From Marinifilaceae bacterium (GTDB lineage Bacteria > Bacteroidota > Bacteroidia > Bacteroidales > Marinifilaceae): a DNA stretch of 64,000 bases. The stretch is taken from the NCBI GenBank assembly GCA_025210485.1, contig JAOARN010000047.1, positions 1-64,000 on the forward strand, given 5' to 3'. Positions 63,298 through 64,000 of this stretch are shown here, piece by piece. How positions within the stretch are numbered: position 1 is the stretch's first letter; the number at the start of each line of letters is the position of its first letter. A program made the translations under genes and the position numbers. The notes beneath the pieces were generated by a model, which saw only the letters and a program-made list of their open reading frames with translations, was not told where the DNA came from and ran no database searches.

Positions 63298-64000
63298 TTA
63301 TTTTTTTGTTTTCACTATTATTTTATTTTTCTGTATCGTAAATTGAACCTTTCCTGTTAATTCAATTGCTTTTAGAATATCAGAAATCGAATCTCGATTC
63401 TTTACTGCTATAGAGAAATATTTATTTTTTAATTCATTATTTTCATATTCTAGGTCAAAGTCATAATATTTAGTCAGATCCTGAAAGATATCATCAAGTC
63501 TAACAGTTTTGTATATAAGCATCGAATTTACCCAAGAACAAATATCATTGGCATTCACTTTTATACTTGTAATATTATTCTCACTAACCACAGCTTGCAT
63601 ATTGGGAACCAGAATTTGTTTTTTATCTGATTTGCTCAGCTCTACACTCCCCTCTTTAAGAGTGATTTTCTTTTCTTTGAAATTTGAATATGCTCTAATA
63701 TTAAACTTTGTTCCTAAAACCTTCACCTGTATGGAGTCTGTCCAAACTATAAATTCACGATTAATATCTTTTTGAATTTCGAAATACGCCTCACCTTCCA
63801 AAAGATACACGATTCTTTTATTACCTGTAAATTTATCAGGAAACCTTAATTTTGTTCTAGAATTCAACCAAACAATCGATCCATCAGCTAATTCCACTTT
63901 ATACTTCTTTGCCCTAGGAGTAATCAACTTATTCCATTTCACAATAGTATCTGTTCTATGTCCAATGTAACTAATACTTCGTTTTGAAATATTAATTTTA
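63298..64000 (-). CDS. FecR-family anti-sigma factor, 5' end cut by window edge
   Basis: The frame stays open to the right edge (234 visible codons); an internal GTG at 63942 is not the true start. Visible residues show the FecR core (TPRAKKYKVELADGSIVWLN, LEGEAYFEIQKDINREFIVW, VKVLGTKFNIRAY, KKITLKEGSVELSK) and a C-terminal DUF4974 domain (DDIFQDLTKYYDFDLEYENN). The N-terminal cytoplasmic anti-sigma part and membrane helix are beyond the window. It senses the STN domain of SusC and controls an ECF sigma factor expected just outside the window. Confidence 0.92.
   Translation of the reverse strand, partial: KINISKRSISYIGHRTDTIVKWNKLITPRAKKYKVELADGSIVWLNSRTKLRFPDKFTGNKRIVYLLEGEAYFEIQKDINREFIVWTDSIQVKVLGTKFNIRAYSNFKEKKITLKEGSVELSKSDKKQILVPNMQAVVSENNITSIKVNANDICSWVNSMLIYKTVRLDDIFQDLTKYYDFDLEYENNELKNKYFSIAVKNRDSISDILKAIELTGKVQFTIQKNKIIVKTKK

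Noticed and set aside
63509-63775. 88-residue plus-strand ORF
   Set aside because: It is antisense to the FecR coding frame and shows no independent coding signs.

Overview
The window is AT-rich and compact, and it comes from a chromosome of the phylum Bacteroidota. A SusC/SusD pair controlled by FecR, a Reg_prop/Y_Y_Y sensor kinase, Omp28, a type IX secretion (T9SS) sorting tail, SPII lipoproteins and promoters of the Bacteroidota -33 TTTG / -7 TAnnTTTG type all point there. Low GC, T9SS cargo, an ETF/acyl-CoA dehydrogenase cluster, branched-chain keto-acid dehydrogenase and NAD-salvage genes would fit a marine Marinilabiliales/Marinifilaceae-like organism. The family-level guess is inference. 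No rRNA, tRNA or CRISPR was seen.

Layout, left to right. 1-3.7 kb: the N-terminal 1249 residues of a giant BspA-like surface protein (minus strand, runs off the left edge). 4-9 kb: an EamA exporter and a large periplasmic-propeller sensor kinase. 9-15 kb: Omp28 lipoprotein; an ArsR / SdiA-regulated-like / nuclease operon; a CtaB-like prenyltransferase with a CCG-type Fe-S protein. 15-24 kb: BatA-like membrane protein, ornithine aminotransferase, an 823-residue orphan, M3 peptidase and a cold-shock protein. 24.8-28.3 kb: a four-gene minus-strand operon encoding a substrate-binding-like protein with no signal peptide, a HypB/UreG-like GTPase, an ABC ATPase and a zinc-ribbon protein. No permease is present. 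28.4-31.9 kb: a divergent NAD operon (nicotinamidase, pncB, nadE, NrtR) with two palindromic operators at its promoter. 32-33 kb: a palindrome/tandem-repeat island. 33-36 kb: DUF457 membrane protein, flavodoxin-family protein, PKD lipoprotein. 36-41 kb: acyl-CoA dehydrogenase, EtfB, EtfA and a membrane Fe-S protein, led by an unknown membrane protein. 41-49 kb: T9SS-exported clostripain-like protease; branched-chain keto-acid dehydrogenase E2 and E1; flavodoxin; YchJ. 49.3-50.6 kb: an IS200-like/RAYT transposase inside an array of 13 covarying hairpin repeats. 50.8-57.6 kb: ECF sigma factor, metallophosphoesterase, lipoprotein and M16 peptidase. 57.9-64 kb: lipoprotein, SusD, SusC and a FecR cut by the right edge.

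How they fit together. BCKDH, the acyl-CoA dehydrogenase and ETF suggest oxidation of branched-chain amino-acid skeletons, with electrons passed through a membrane Fe-S protein to quinone. The CCG partner usually found with that protein is about 22 kb away. Several peptidases (M3, M16, C11) and a SusCD locus without visible glycosidases suggest peptide or protein use.

The most promising little-described system is the permease-less ABC/GTPase/binding-protein operon at 24.8-28.3 kb. It has a Crp/Fnr-type palindrome about 41 bp upstream of its predicted transcription start. The RAYT hairpin array is the clearest structural curiosity.
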